From positions 1-64,000 of the forward strand of contig NZ_WKJJ01000004.1 in the NCBI RefSeq assembly GCF_009674485.1: a stretch of 64,000 bases of DNA. Reading direction: 5' to 3'. Made by a program: the position numbers and the translations under genes. This DNA is from Pseudoduganella rivuli (GTDB lineage: Bacteria > Pseudomonadota > Gammaproteobacteria > Burkholderiales > Burkholderiaceae_D). The notes under the pieces were generated by a model. That model made no database searches. It was not told the origin of the DNA and worked only from the letters and a program-made list of their open reading frames with translations. Positions 1 to 8,758 of this stretch are shown one piece after another (position 1 is the stretch's first letter; each line of letters opens with the position of its first letter).

Positions 1-853
1 CGCGCGCAGCCGTGCCGCGCGCGTTGCCACCGGCGCCTGGGTTTGCCGTCGCGCTTGCGCGCGGCGGAGGGCCGGGTTCCGCGTGCGGGCGCGGCGGCGC
101 TGCAGGCGCCGGATGTGCCGGTTGGACGGACTCGCCCGGCCGTGCAGACCGGGGTGACCGGGCCGCAAGCGACGCGTCATCGTGATCCGGTGGCGTCGCC
201 GCCTTTGCGGTGACGGGAGCTGCCAGGGCTATGCCTGCGTGGGTTCCGGTCCGCGCCGCATCCGGATGAATTGCGACGGCATCCGCACTGGCGCTGCCGT
301 AAGCGTCGTGCGCTTCGCGATAAGGGTCGGGCGCCGCGTCATGCTGCGCCGCCTGCATGACTGTTTCTTCGAAATTGCGTAACGGCGCGGCAGGCGTGGC
401 GGACAGGGAACTGGTGTCCGGCTCGTGCGGCACCAATGCCAGCGCCATGTCCGGCAAGGCGGGCAGGTCCGGCCCCCCCGGGATATCGGGCAACGGCGGC
501 AGCGTCTGTAACGGGGGCTCGTACGATACGCCGTGCTGCGCGGCGGGCGCCGCCTGCCGGCGCGATTGCGGCGGCGTCGGATCGTGCGGTGCGGGAATGG
601 CCGGTTCCAGCGCCGGCACCTGTTCGCTGACACCGCCAGCCGGCTCGCCGGATTCGTAAGCCAGCGGTTCCAGTGGTTCCAGGGAAAACGCCGGTCCGTC
701 CGGCGCGGGCGGCACGCGTCCGGACAGCACGTCGTCCGGCGTCAGCGCCACCACGTCGAAGGATTCGGAAGGCAAGGCCAGGTCGTCATCGTCGGGCAGC
801 GCATCGAGTTTGTTGCGTTCGGCCTTTTTCAGCGCCTGCATCAGCAAACTCAT
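1..853 (-). CDS. GspB/TPR-like proline-rich protein, partial (3' end outside window)
   Basis: An open frame of 284 codons runs from an ATG at 853 through the left edge without a stop. The ATG overlaps the stop of the upstream secretin gene (ATGA), so the two are probably translationally coupled. The N-terminus MSLLMQALKKAERNKLD resembles the cytoplasmic start of GspB/ExeB-type proteins (MSxILxALKKAE) and of TPR proteins found beside MSHA-like secretins. After about residue 25 the visible part is a long Pro/Ala-rich low-complexity stretch with no membrane segment. Any TM or TPR/periplasmic domain must lie beyond the window. The role as partner of the ExeA-like protein and secretin is inferred from context only. 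Confidence 0.75.
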   Translation of the reverse strand, partial: MSLLMQALKKAERNKLDALPDDDDLALPSESFDVVALTPDDVLSGRVPPAPDGPAFSLEPLEPLAYESGEPAGGVSEQVPALEPAIPAPHDPTPPQSRRQAAPAAQHGVSYEPPLQTLPPLPDIPGGPDLPALPDMALALVPHEPDTSSLSATPAAPLRNFEETVMQAAQHDAAPDPYREAHDAYGSASADAVAIHPDAARTGTHAGIALAAPVTAKAATPPDHDDASLAARSPRSARPGESVQPAHPAPAAPPRPHAEPGPPPRASATANPGAGGNARGTAAR

Positions 854-2745
854 AGCCCCCTCCGCGCGATCTCCGCCGTGGCGTCGCCCGCCGCGTTTCC
901 CGTGTTGTTCCCGTAGGGCGCTTCCGGCCCGGCGCCTGGCGCCGGCAGCAGGTAGCGGAAGTCGCGGTAGTCGCCGTTCATGCTGGCGTCCTTGACCACC
1001 ACGGGCCGCATGAAGATCACCAGTTCGGTCTTGACGGCGTTTTCATTACGGTACGAGAACAGGTTGCCCACCACCGGCAGGGCGCTCAGCAGCGGCACGC
1101 CATCCTTGTTATTGTCGACGGAATCCTGCATCAGGCCGCCCATGACGGCCACCTGGCCGCTGCTGACCTTCATGACCGATTCCAGTTCGCGCGCCTGGAT
1201 CACGGGCACGCGGGAAATCACGTTGCCGGCGGCCAGCGCAGGGTTCGGGTCCTGCACGTAGCCGACGATGCGCGTGATGGTCGGGCGCACGTTGAGGGTG
1301 ACTTCGTCGGTGTCGGCAATTTGCGGCGTGACGCTCATGACAAAGCCGACCGGCACGGTTTGCAGGCTGGATTCATAGGTGGCGGGCGCGGTCACCGTGC
1401 CGGTCGAGTTCAGCACGGCGGGAGTCACCTTGATCGTAAAAAATACGTTGTTATCGACGACTTTCAGCATGGCGGTCTGGTTATTCAGGACGCTGATCTT
1501 GGGGCTGGACAGCACCTTGACTTTGCCGAACGATTCCAGCAACTGGATCGTGGCGGACAGGTTGCCCGGATTGACGTAATTGAGGAGGAACATGCCGGGC
1601 GAGGTATTGGGCAGCACGCCCGACGGCAACGGTTCGGTGCCGATCCTGCCCTGCGTGGCAGTCAGGCGGCCGCCCAGGCGCGACCAGTTGATCCCTTGCT
1701 GGTACTGGTCGCCCAGGCGCACTTCGATGATGGTGGCTTCGATCAGCACTTGCCGCTTGACGCTGGCCAGTACGAGGTCGAGGAATTCCTGGATTTTTTC
1801 ATGCTGGCGCGCGGTGGCGCGCACGCCGATCAACCCGCCTTCGGCATTCACGACGATGGATGGATCGTAGCGGTTGCGGTTGCGGCCGGAGGGCGGCGGT
1901 GCGGTCGACAGTGGCGCATCCTGCAGCATGGGTGGCGCCGCCATCGGCAGCGCCGCGCCGCCCGGCATGGACACCGGCTGCATTGGCGCGCCTGGTGACT
2001 GCGATGGCGATTGCGCCTGTGCCTGGGCTAGCGCTGCCAGCGGGTCTTGCTGCGCGTCCTGCAAGGTCGAGGCGCGCAGCATATCCCGGATGTTTTTTTC
2101 GATGTTGTACCAGAAGTTATTGTCCGAGCGGTTCGACACCGACGTGGTGGAATTGTTGTTGCCGGATCCGGTCGATTGCGCCTGCGTGGCGCCGGACTGC
2201 GCAACGGCGCCGGCCACGGGATTGCTGGCATTGGTGTTGGAACCGCCGCCCGTGGTGGAAATCTGCGTGGCGATATTCACGCTGCTGTTGGTGCTGCGCG
2301 CGATATTCACGTAGTCGATTTTATAGTTGCGCCACTCGGGCGTATCCGGCTGCACGATCAGCGTGCTGCCGGCGATTTCATAGCGCATGTCCACTTGGCG
2401 GGAAATGCGGTGCAATAACTGAGGCAAGGTCTGGTCCAATGCGTTGAGGGTGACGGTGCCCTCGATACCGGGATGGATGTCAACGTTCAGGCCGGCATCG
2501 CGCGCCAGCGCAAACAGCATCGATTGCACCGGCACTTTGTGCACGGTGACACTGTACGTTTCCACTTTCGGCGTCGGCCGCGGCGGCGGCAATTGCGCGC
2601 TCTGGCGCACTGGTTCCGGTATGGTCCCGGCAAGGGGCGGTTCGCCGCCTATATGGGTGGACGACAGCGGGAATTGCGGTGTGGCGCAAGCAGACAGCAG
2701 TGCGCATGCCACCGGTATCAAGGGTGCGGCAAATTGTTTCTTCAT
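850..2745 (-). CDS. Secretin, MshL/PulD family lipoprotein (second secretin locus)
   Basis: Outer-membrane channel subunit of 631 residues. The signal peptide ends in a lipobox (LLSAC), giving lipidation at about Cys19. A secretin/TonB short N-terminal domain follows at about 65-135 and includes VQSMLFALARDAGLNVDIHP. A Gly/Asn/Ser-rich then Pro-rich linker follows (about 165-290), an N1-like domain with IGVRATARQHEKIQEFLDLV, and the C-terminal secretin domain (about 400-600) with VLSSPKISVLNNQTAMLKV and GGLMQDSVDNNKDGVPLLS. The architecture is that of MSHA-type MshL, but the protein is clearly diverged from the MshL at 18265-20085. The next gene overlaps by ATGA. A 166-bp AT-rich leader precedes it, so it probably has its own promoter. 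Confidence 0.9.
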   Translation of the reverse strand: MKKQFAAPLIPVACALLSACATPQFPLSSTHIGGEPPLAGTIPEPVRQSAQLPPPRPTPKVETYSVTVHKVPVQSMLFALARDAGLNVDIHPGIEGTVTLNALDQTLPQLLHRISRQVDMRYEIAGSTLIVQPDTPEWRNYKIDYVNIARSTNSSVNIATQISTTGGGSNTNASNPVAGAVAQSGATQAQSTGSGNNNSTTSVSNRSDNNFWYNIEKNIRDMLRASTLQDAQQDPLAALAQAQAQSPSQSPGAPMQPVSMPGGAALPMAAPPMLQDAPLSTAPPPSGRNRNRYDPSIVVNAEGGLIGVRATARQHEKIQEFLDLVLASVKRQVLIEATIIEVRLGDQYQQGINWSRLGGRLTATQGRIGTEPLPSGVLPNTSPGMFLLNYVNPGNLSATIQLLESFGKVKVLSSPKISVLNNQTAMLKVVDNNVFFTIKVTPAVLNSTGTVTAPATYESSLQTVPVGFVMSVTPQIADTDEVTLNVRPTITRIVGYVQDPNPALAAGNVISRVPVIQARELESVMKVSSGQVAVMGGLMQDSVDNNKDGVPLLSALPVVGNLFSYRNENAVKTELVIFMRPVVVKDASMNGDYRDFRYLLPAPGAGPEAPYGNNTGNAAGDATAEIARRGL

Positions 2746-2911
2746 GGCGGCGCCCCAGCTGGCAAGCTCAAGAAATGTTGTGTTTATGAAATTATTCGCA
2801 CATCATCTATTAAAAGTACCAACAGTGGCGCACGATTTCTTTTTGACATTGTTTTTGCGCAATATCGTGCGCCGGGATGGCGTGGTTGCCGGAGCGGGGG
2901 CGGCAGGTCCG
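2746..2911. promoter_or_regulatory. AT-rich gap upstream of the secretin gene
   Basis: This 166-bp stretch between the small unknown gene and the secretin gene is visibly richer in A and T than its surroundings, as expected of a promoter and leader for the leftward secretin operon. No confident -35/-10 pair could be placed on the minus strand. A TTGACA near 2848 lies on the plus strand and points the wrong way. Confidence 0.3.
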
Positions 2912-3316
2912 TCAGCGGGTCCGCACCATGTAGGTACGACGGCCGGAGCGTTTTTTGGAACGGTGGGTAAACAGCCAGGATGTCACGAAGCTGCCATACA
3001 GTGCGCGCAGGATCGGCGGGCGATAGCGTTCAAAGGTTGCGCGCAGCGTGGACACTTCGGCGCCAAACGCTTCTTCATTTTCAGGCGCGATGCGGTAGCG
3101 CCCGTCGCCGTCCCGGGGTTCCCACACAACGTATGGCTGTGCGTGAAAATTGAACACGAGTTTGACATCGCCCGACAGGCGGCGGCGGTGGATGTCCGAT
3201 ACGCCATCGGTTGCCGCCAGCAGGCGGGCCAGCGCGCGCGTGGTGATATAAGGGTATTCGATTTCAAAGGCACGGATCGTGGCGCGATCCGCAGTCAGGA
3301 CGGGGAATGTGTTCAT
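2912..3316 (-). CDS. Hypothetical protein, 134 aa
   Basis: No family was recognised. The start at 3316 is chosen over the upstream ATG at 3343 because it is preceded by an AAAGGG Shine-Dalgarno-like sequence about 9 nt away. The protein begins MNTFPVLTADRATIRAFEIE, is rich in charged and aromatic residues, lacks a signal peptide or membrane segment, and ends in a strongly basic tail (KKRSGRRTYMVRTR). It lies 89 bp after the ExeA-like gene on the same strand, with an 8-bp hairpin in between, and 166 bp before the secretin gene. It could be a regulator or accessory protein of this locus, but nothing in the sequence shows that. Confidence 0.6.
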   Translation of the reverse strand: MNTFPVLTADRATIRAFEIEYPYITTRALARLLAATDGVSDIHRRRLSGDVKLVFNFHAQPYVVWEPRDGDGRYRIAPENEEAFGAEVSTLRATFERYRPPILRALYGSFVTSWLFTHRSKKRSGRRTYMVRTR

Positions 3317-3358
3317 CGTCGTAGCCCTTTCCGCAGTCAGCATGCGAGGAACATCGAA

Positions 3359-3380
3359 CGCGAACCTGGCTCGGTTCGCG
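3359..3380. repeat. Inverted repeat between ExeA-like gene and small unknown gene
   Basis: CGCGAACC at 3359-3366 pairs with GGTTCGCG at 3373-3380 around a 6-nt loop. No T-run follows on the minus strand, so it is not a canonical terminator. It could be an operator or mRNA-processing hairpin. Confidence 0.4.
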
Positions 3381-3405
3381 AGTGGATACAGCGTAACGGA
3401 TTTCG

Positions 3406-4935
3406 CTATTGCAGAGCGCGCGGCTGAGTTTTTGTTGCGCGCGCCACAGCGGCGCGGATGGCGCCGATATTGCGGATCTTCGGCGCATAGCGCCAGCGGC
3501 CATTCAATGCGGCCATGGCTTTGAGGGCTTGCTGCTCGGTGCCGTAGCTGCCGTAGGCAATGCCGATGCGAGGTTCGCCTTTATTCAGCGTGGGATAGGC
3601 ATGCACGTCGCCGATGCCGACCACGTTGCGCACGTCGTTGAGGAATGCTTCCGCGCGCGCGGTGTCGCTGGCGGCGAAGTCTTCGATCTTGATGCTGAAA
3701 TGCGTGTCCGGCTCGTCGCGCAGCCACGTCTTGCCGGCCTTGAGGGTTTGTTGCAGCAGGCTTGCCGTGGGGGGCTGCTTGTCCGCGACGGCGTTCGCGT
3801 TTGCCGCATCAGGCCGCGCGTCAGCGGATGACGTAGTTGGCAATGCGGTGGCCGATGCCGGCGCCGATGGTGCCGTTGATGCAGCAATCGCCGGGGTGCT
3901 CTGTGGATTGGTGGTGGCAGTGCCCGTGGTACCCGCAGTGGCCAGCGCCATCGGCGCGGCAGACTTGATGACGCCGGTATGCATGGGCAGCGATGCGGCG
4001 GCAGGGCGGCGCTGCGCCTGCTGCAACAGCACCACCGCGCCGATACCGATGGCCGCGATGACCGTGATCGACCCGATGACCACGGGCCGCACGTTGCCGC
4101 GCGGCTTCAGGGCCGGCAGGCGTCCACGGATCGCGGCCTGCACGTGGCGTACCGATACCGACACGGCGCCTTCGCTGGCGGCTGCGGCCAAGGTCTGGTC
4201 GGCCAACTGGATCAGGCGCCGCAGGTCGCCTTTGGCCGTGGATGCCAGCATGCGCACGGCATCGGATGCAAACATGTCGAGGCCGTCGTAACCCGCCGCG
4301 TGCAAGCGGTGCGCCAGCAGCGCCGGCACGTCGTCCGCCGCCAGTTGCGGCATCACGAAGCTCAGCGTGATGCGTTCGCGGAACTGGCGCATCGCGTGTT
4401 GCCGCAGGCTTGCGTTCAACGCGTGCTGGCCCAGCAGCACGATTTGCAGCAGCTTGCCATCGGTGTCATCGAGGTTGGTCAGCAGGCGGATTTCTTCCAG
4501 CGCTTCTGATGGCAGCAAGTCCGCGTGGTCCGCCATCAGCACGGCGTGACGGCCGCCCGCGCGCATGGCCGCCAAATGGCTTTGCAGTTCGCGCAAGACT
4601 TCATCGCTGCGTTTGCCGTCCGGGTTCAGCCCCAGCGCCAGCGCGGTGGCGTGGATCACGCCCAGCGGCCCCAGGCTGCCCGGTTCCATATGGATGATCA
4701 CGGCCTGGCCCGCCAGTTGCCGGGCCAGCGCGTGGCACAGCAGGGTCATGCCGCTGCCCGCGTCGCCCGTGATCTTGACGATGCCGTCGCCATGCGTGAC
4801 CGCGTAGGCGAGGGCGCCCAGCAATTCGCGGCGCGCGCCTTCCGCGTAGAACAGCGCGGCATCGGGCGCGGTGCCAAACGGCGCGCTGCGCAGGCGGAAG
4901 TGGGCAAGATAGCCGGGCTGTTCCATGGTCCTCAT
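3406..4935 (-). CDS. ExeA/MshM-like membrane protein with degenerate ATPase motifs and SPOR-like C-terminus
   Basis: A 509-residue protein starting at the ATG that overlaps the ABC gene's stop (ATGA at 4932-4935); an ATG at 4926 (MEQPGYLAHF) is the alternative. It aligns with ExeA/MshM-type AAA proteins: an N-terminal motif (YLAHFRLRSAPFGTAPD), a Walker A region, a Walker B region, then a TM segment at about 284-305, a Pro/Ala/Thr-rich linker and a SPOR-like fold at about 418-495. The Walker A reads GDAGSGMT, with Met63 replacing the essential lysine. The Walker B reads VLMADHAD, with His137 replacing glutamate. The MshM in this window has intact GEVGTGKT and CLDEAQ. This is therefore probably a non-hydrolysing homologue. 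ExeA-type proteins bind peptidoglycan and help place secretins, which fits the secretin gene downstream. Confidence 0.85.
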   Translation of the reverse strand: MRTMEQPGYLAHFRLRSAPFGTAPDAALFYAEGARRELLGALAYAVTHGDGIVKITGDAGSGMTLLCHALARQLAGQAVIIHMEPGSLGPLGVIHATALALGLNPDGKRSDEVLRELQSHLAAMRAGGRHAVLMADHADLLPSEALEEIRLLTNLDDTDGKLLQIVLLGQHALNASLRQHAMRQFRERITLSFVMPQLAADDVPALLAHRLHAAGYDGLDMFASDAVRMLASTAKGDLRRLIQLADQTLAAAASEGAVSVSVRHVQAAIRGRLPALKPRGNVRPVVIGSITVIAAIGIGAVVLLQQAQRRPAAASLPMHTGVIKSAAPMALATAGTTGTATTNPQSTPAIAASTAPSAPASATALPTTSSADARPDAANANAVADKQPPTASLLQQTLKAGKTWLRDEPDTHFSIKIEDFAASDTARAEAFLNDVRNVVGIGDVHAYPTLNKGEPRIGIAYGSYGTEQQALKAMAALNGRWRYAPKIRNIGAIRAAVARATKTQPRALQ

Positions 4936-5672
4936 TGGCTGCATTGAATACTGGCCATGAACGCCTGTTCCAGGGTCGCGGCGCCGTAGTGGCGGCGGCA
5001 CGCATCGGGCGTGCCGACAAATTGCAGGCTGCCGTCATGCAGGATGGCGAGGCGGTCGCACAGCGCGTCGATATCGGCCAGCGCGTGCGAGGTCAGCAAA
5101 ACCGTGCGGCCCTGTTCCCGCAAGTGCCGCATCCGGTTGTTGAACAGCGCGTGCGCTTTCGGGTCAAGGCCGCTGCACGGCTCATCGAGGACGTATAGTT
5201 GCTTGTCGGCAATCAATGCGGCGGCCAGCCCCAGCTTTTGCGTCATCCCCTTCGAATACTCGCGCACCCGTTGGGGCAGGGCGGACGGGGCCAGGTCCAG
5301 CGCGGCCAGCGTGTCGAGGGCGCGCCTTTCATCGTAGCGCTGGCCTTGCAGTTGCAGCACATAGGCGAGGAATTCCTCGCCCGTCAGGAAGGGCGGCGGC
5401 TCGAAGCGCTCCGGCAGGAATGCCAGCGGCGCGCGGGCGCGGCTCTCGCGGCTGTCAATGCCGAACAGGGCGATCTCGCCTTCATCGGCTGCACAAAAAT
5501 CCAGCAGGCAGCGCAGCAGCGTGGTTTTGCCGGCGCCGTTGACGCCCACCAGGCCAAGCAGTTCGCCGGCCCGTACGTCCAGGGTCACGCCGCGCAGCAC
5601 GTCGCGCCCGCCGTGGCGCTTGGCGACGCGGGTAAAACGGATGGCGGGTTGTGGGCTGGTCGACAAGATCAT
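4932..5672 (-). CDS. ABC transporter ATP-binding protein
   Basis: A 246-residue nucleotide-binding subunit of the ABC-2/NatA-like type, with Walker A GVNGAGKTT, a Q-loop region FLPERFEPPPFLTGEEF, signature YSKGMTQK, Walker B LYVLDEPCSGLDP and switch His in LLTSHA. The start is set at the ATG giving MILSTSPQPAIRF; an upstream ATG at 5738 would add 22 residues not expected in the family. Its stop overlaps the start of the ExeA-like gene (ATGA). No permease gene is adjacent: it diverges from mshE on its other side. The transported substrate, or whether it works with a permease encoded elsewhere, cannot be told. Confidence 0.88.
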   Translation of the reverse strand: MILSTSPQPAIRFTRVAKRHGGRDVLRGVTLDVRAGELLGLVGVNGAGKTTLLRCLLDFCAADEGEIALFGIDSRESRARAPLAFLPERFEPPPFLTGEEFLAYVLQLQGQRYDERRALDTLAALDLAPSALPQRVREYSKGMTQKLGLAAALIADKQLYVLDEPCSGLDPKAHALFNNRMRHLREQGRTVLLTSHALADIDALCDRLAILHDGSLQFVGTPDACRRHYGAATLEQAFMASIQCSQ

Positions 5673-5812
5673 ACGGAAGGCGGCAACGATGGCCACCACT
5701 GTAGCAAATATCGTACTGCGAGGGCCAGCGGCAGGCATATATATTCGGAGAAATGATACCTTCTGACATACAATGGCCGCGACGAAATGTGTGGTAAATA
5801 TGGAGATGGTTT

Positions 5813-7516
5813 ATGGCTAGGCCGGAAAAGGTCCGATTAGGCGAAATCCTCGTGCAGCAAAAGCTGCTGACGGAAGAGCAACTGGGGCAGGCGCTGGCCG
5901 AACAAAAGCGCAGCGGCCGCAAGCTCGGCCGCGTGTTCATCGACAGCGGCTTCGTCACGGAAGAACAGATTTCCGGCGCGCTGGCGCGCCAGCTGAACAT
6001 CCCGTACATCAACCTCAAGTTCTACAACATCAATCCCGAGCTGGTGCGCATGCTGCCGGAAACGCAGGCGCGCCGCTTCCGCGCGATCGTGCTGGAAGAC
6101 CGGCGCGGTTCGCTGCTGATCGGGATCTCCGATCCGACCGACCTGTTCGCGTATGACGAGATCGCCCGTCTCGTCAAGCAGAGCATCGAGCTGGCGGTGG
6201 TCAATGAGACCGAAGTGCTGGGTGTCATCGACCGCACCTATCGCCGCACGGAAGACATTTCCGACCTGGCGCGCGAGCTGGAGCAAGACCTGGGCGACGT
6301 GTCGATCGACTTCGGCGCGCTGGCCGCGAACCCAGGGCTGGAAGAAGCGCCCATCGTCAAGCTGCTGCAATCGGTGTTTGACGACGCCACGCAGGTGCGG
6401 GCTTCCGACATCCATATCGAGCCGCAGGAAACCCGGCTGCAAATCCGCTTCCGCATCGACGGCGTGCTGCACTTGCAAACGGAAGCCGATATCAAGATTG
6501 CGCCGGCGCTGGCGCTGCGTTTGAAACTGATGTCGGACCTCGACATCTCGGAAAAGCGCTTGCCGCAAGACGGCCGCTTTGTGGTGCGGGTAAAAAACCA
6601 GCGGATCGACGTCCGTATTTCCACCATGCCGACCCAGTACGGCGAATCGGTGGTCATGCGTTTGCTGAACCAGGGGAATATCAACCTGAAGCTGGACGCG
6701 ATCGGCATGCCGCGCGCCATGGTGGATCGCTTCCGGTCCATCGTGCAGCGCCCCAACGGCCTGGTGCTGGTGACGGGGCCGACCGGTTCGGGCAAGACCA
6801 CCACGTTGTACAGCGCGCTGGCCGAACTGAATTCCGTTGAAAAGAAACTCATTACCGTGGAAGACCCGGTCGAATACCGGCTGGCCGGCATCAACCAGGT
6901 GCAGGTCAACGACAAGATCGAGCTCAATTTTGCACGCGTGCTGCGCGCCGCGCTGCGGCAAGACCCGGACATCGTGCTGGTGGGCGAGATGCGGGACCAG
7001 GAAACCGCGCAAATCGGCTTGCGGGCCGCGATGACGGGTCACCTGGTGCTGTCGACCCTGCACACCAACGATGCCGCCAGCACGCCGCTGCGGTTGATGG
7101 ACATGGGCGTGCCGCGCTACATGGTGGGCAGCGCGCTGCAGGCGGTGCTGGCGCAGCGCCTGGTGCGCGTGATCTGTGAAAGTTGTAACACGCAGTACAC
7201 GCCGACCCCGACCGAATTCGAATGGCTGAAACTGGAGTTGAAAGACAAGGTCAACATGGCCCGCTACTTCCACGGCAAAGGCTGCTCACATTGCAACGGC
7301 ATGGGATACCGCGGCCGGACCGGCGTCTATGAATTGCTGGAAGTGACGCAGGCGGTGGTGGACGCCTCCAACGATCCCGATCCGAACCACTTCCTGAAGG
7401 TCGCGCACGCGACGATGCGGGGCGAGACCCTGCGCCGCCACGCGGTGCACCTGGTGATCCAGGGCCGCACGACGATTTCCGAAGCGATGCGCATCAGTAA
7501 CCAGATCGAGGAATAA
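5813..7516 (+). CDS. mshE: MSHA pilus extension ATPase MshE
   Basis: GspE/PulE-type hexameric ATPase (567 aa) that powers pilus assembly at the inner membrane. The N-terminus carries the MshEN c-di-GMP binding signature: two 24-residue repeats of form (R/K)LGxxLV...L..AL..Q (RLGEILVQQKLLTEEQLGQA, then KLGRVFIDSGFVTEEQISGA) joined by a 5-residue spacer. The ATPase core has Walker A GPTGSGKTT at about 321-329, Walker B DIVLVGEMRD at about 386, and two CxxC pairs at about 455 and 490 that should bind zinc. A GGAG lies 7 nt before the ATG. It is the first gene of the rightward mshE-G-B-A block. Confidence 0.95.
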   Translation: MARPEKVRLGEILVQQKLLTEEQLGQALAEQKRSGRKLGRVFIDSGFVTEEQISGALARQLNIPYINLKFYNINPELVRMLPETQARRFRAIVLEDRRGSLLIGISDPTDLFAYDEIARLVKQSIELAVVNETEVLGVIDRTYRRTEDISDLARELEQDLGDVSIDFGALAANPGLEEAPIVKLLQSVFDDATQVRASDIHIEPQETRLQIRFRIDGVLHLQTEADIKIAPALALRLKLMSDLDISEKRLPQDGRFVVRVKNQRIDVRISTMPTQYGESVVMRLLNQGNINLKLDAIGMPRAMVDRFRSIVQRPNGLVLVTGPTGSGKTTTLYSALAELNSVEKKLITVEDPVEYRLAGINQVQVNDKIELNFARVLRAALRQDPDIVLVGEMRDQETAQIGLRAAMTGHLVLSTLHTNDAASTPLRLMDMGVPRYMVGSALQAVLAQRLVRVICESCNTQYTPTPTEFEWLKLELKDKVNMARYFHGKGCSHCNGMGYRGRTGVYELLEVTQAVVDASNDPDPNHFLKVAHATMRGETLRRHAVHLVIQGRTTISEAMRISNQIEE

Positions 7517-7519
7517 CCC

Positions 7520-8758
7520 GTGCCGTTTTATGCCTATAAAGGCCGCAGCAACAGCGGGGAACTGATGCAGGGCGTGGTGGAGGCGGCCGATGAAAATGCG
7601 GTGGCCAGCCAGTTGATGGGGTCCGGGGTGACGCCGGTGTCGATTACGCCGACGCGGGCGGCCAAGGCGGCTGCGGGCAAGGGTGAAAGCGAAGACTGGG
7701 TCGCCAGGCTGACGGAAAAGAAGCCGACGTCGATGGATGTGCAGCTGTTCAGCCGCCAGTTGTATACGTTGCTGAAGTCCGGCGTGCCGATCATGAAGGG
7801 GCTGGCGGGGCTGCAGGAATCGGCCATCAGCAAATCGTTTGGCCGCGTGATCGCGGATTTGCGCGAATCGCTGGACGCGGGCCGCGAATTGTCCGCCGCG
7901 ATGACCAAGCATCCCACCGTATTTGACAACTTTTATTTGTCGATGGTGCGGGTGGGGGAAATGACGGGGCGCCTCGATGAAGTCATGCTGCGCCTGTTCG
8001 ACCACCTGGAGTTCGAACGGGACATGAAAAACCGCGTGAAAAGCGCGACCCGCTATCCGACCTTCGTGATTATCGCGATGGTACTGGCGATGATTGTCGT
8101 GAACGTGTTTGTGATTCCGCAATTCGTTAAAGTATTTGAAAGTTTTAAAGCGGAATTACCGCTGATGACGCGGATTTTGATTGCCACGTCCCGATTTACC
8201 ATTGATTACTGGTACATGCTGCTGGCGGGCGCCATCGGCGGATTCTTCGGATTCAAAGCGTGGACTAAAACCACGGAAGGGTTGCTGAAATGGGACCGCT
8301 ATAAATTGAAGTTTCCTGTTGCGGGAAAGATCATTCATAAGGCCACCATGGCGCGCTTTGCCCGCAGTTTTGCACTGTCGAGCAAGAGTGGCGTGCCTAT
8401 CGTGCATGCGTTGACGGTCGTGTCCCAGACGGTGGATAACGCGCATTTGAGCAAGCGGATCGAAACCATGCGTGACAGTGTGGAACGGGGCGACAGCATT
8501 CTTCGTACGTCCGTTGCCGCCGGCATTTTTACACCCATCGTGCTGCAAATGATCGCGGTGGGGGAAGAGTCCGGTTCGCTGGATGACTTAATGGATGAGA
8601 TTGCCGCCATGTATGAGCGGGAAGTCGATTACGAATTGAAAACCCTGTCGGCCCAGATCGAGCCGATCATGATCACGTTCCTTGGCGCGATGGTGCTGGT
8701 GCTGGCGCTGGGAATTTTTGTGCCCATCTGGAGTCTTGGCAAGGCGGCAATGCACTGA
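7520..8758 (+). CDS. mshG: MSHA inner-membrane platform protein MshG
   Basis: GspF/PilC-family polytopic membrane protein (412 aa) that forms the assembly platform on which MshE acts. It begins MPFYAYKGRSNSGELMQGVV and has the duplicated T2SF cytoplasmic domains (about 75-200 and 275-400), each followed by hydrophobic segments, for example FVIIAMVLAMIVVNVFVIP. It starts with GTG at 7520, supported by GAGG 8 nt upstream, three bases after the mshE stop. Its stop overlaps the start of the next gene (TGATG). Confidence 0.95.
   Translation: MPFYAYKGRSNSGELMQGVVEAADENAVASQLMGSGVTPVSITPTRAAKAAAGKGESEDWVARLTEKKPTSMDVQLFSRQLYTLLKSGVPIMKGLAGLQESAISKSFGRVIADLRESLDAGRELSAAMTKHPTVFDNFYLSMVRVGEMTGRLDEVMLRLFDHLEFERDMKNRVKSATRYPTFVIIAMVLAMIVVNVFVIPQFVKVFESFKAELPLMTRILIATSRFTIDYWYMLLAGAIGGFFGFKAWTKTTEGLLKWDRYKLKFPVAGKIIHKATMARFARSFALSSKSGVPIVHALTVVSQTVDNAHLSKRIETMRDSVERGDSILRTSVAAGIFTPIVLQMIAVGEESGSLDDLMDEIAAMYEREVDYELKTLSAQIEPIMITFLGAMVLVLALGIFVPIWSLGKAAMH

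Noticed and set aside
2848-2875. TTGACA-like promoter in the secretin leader
   Set aside because: It lies on the plus strand, facing no rightward gene, and no matching -10 was found at the proper spacing.
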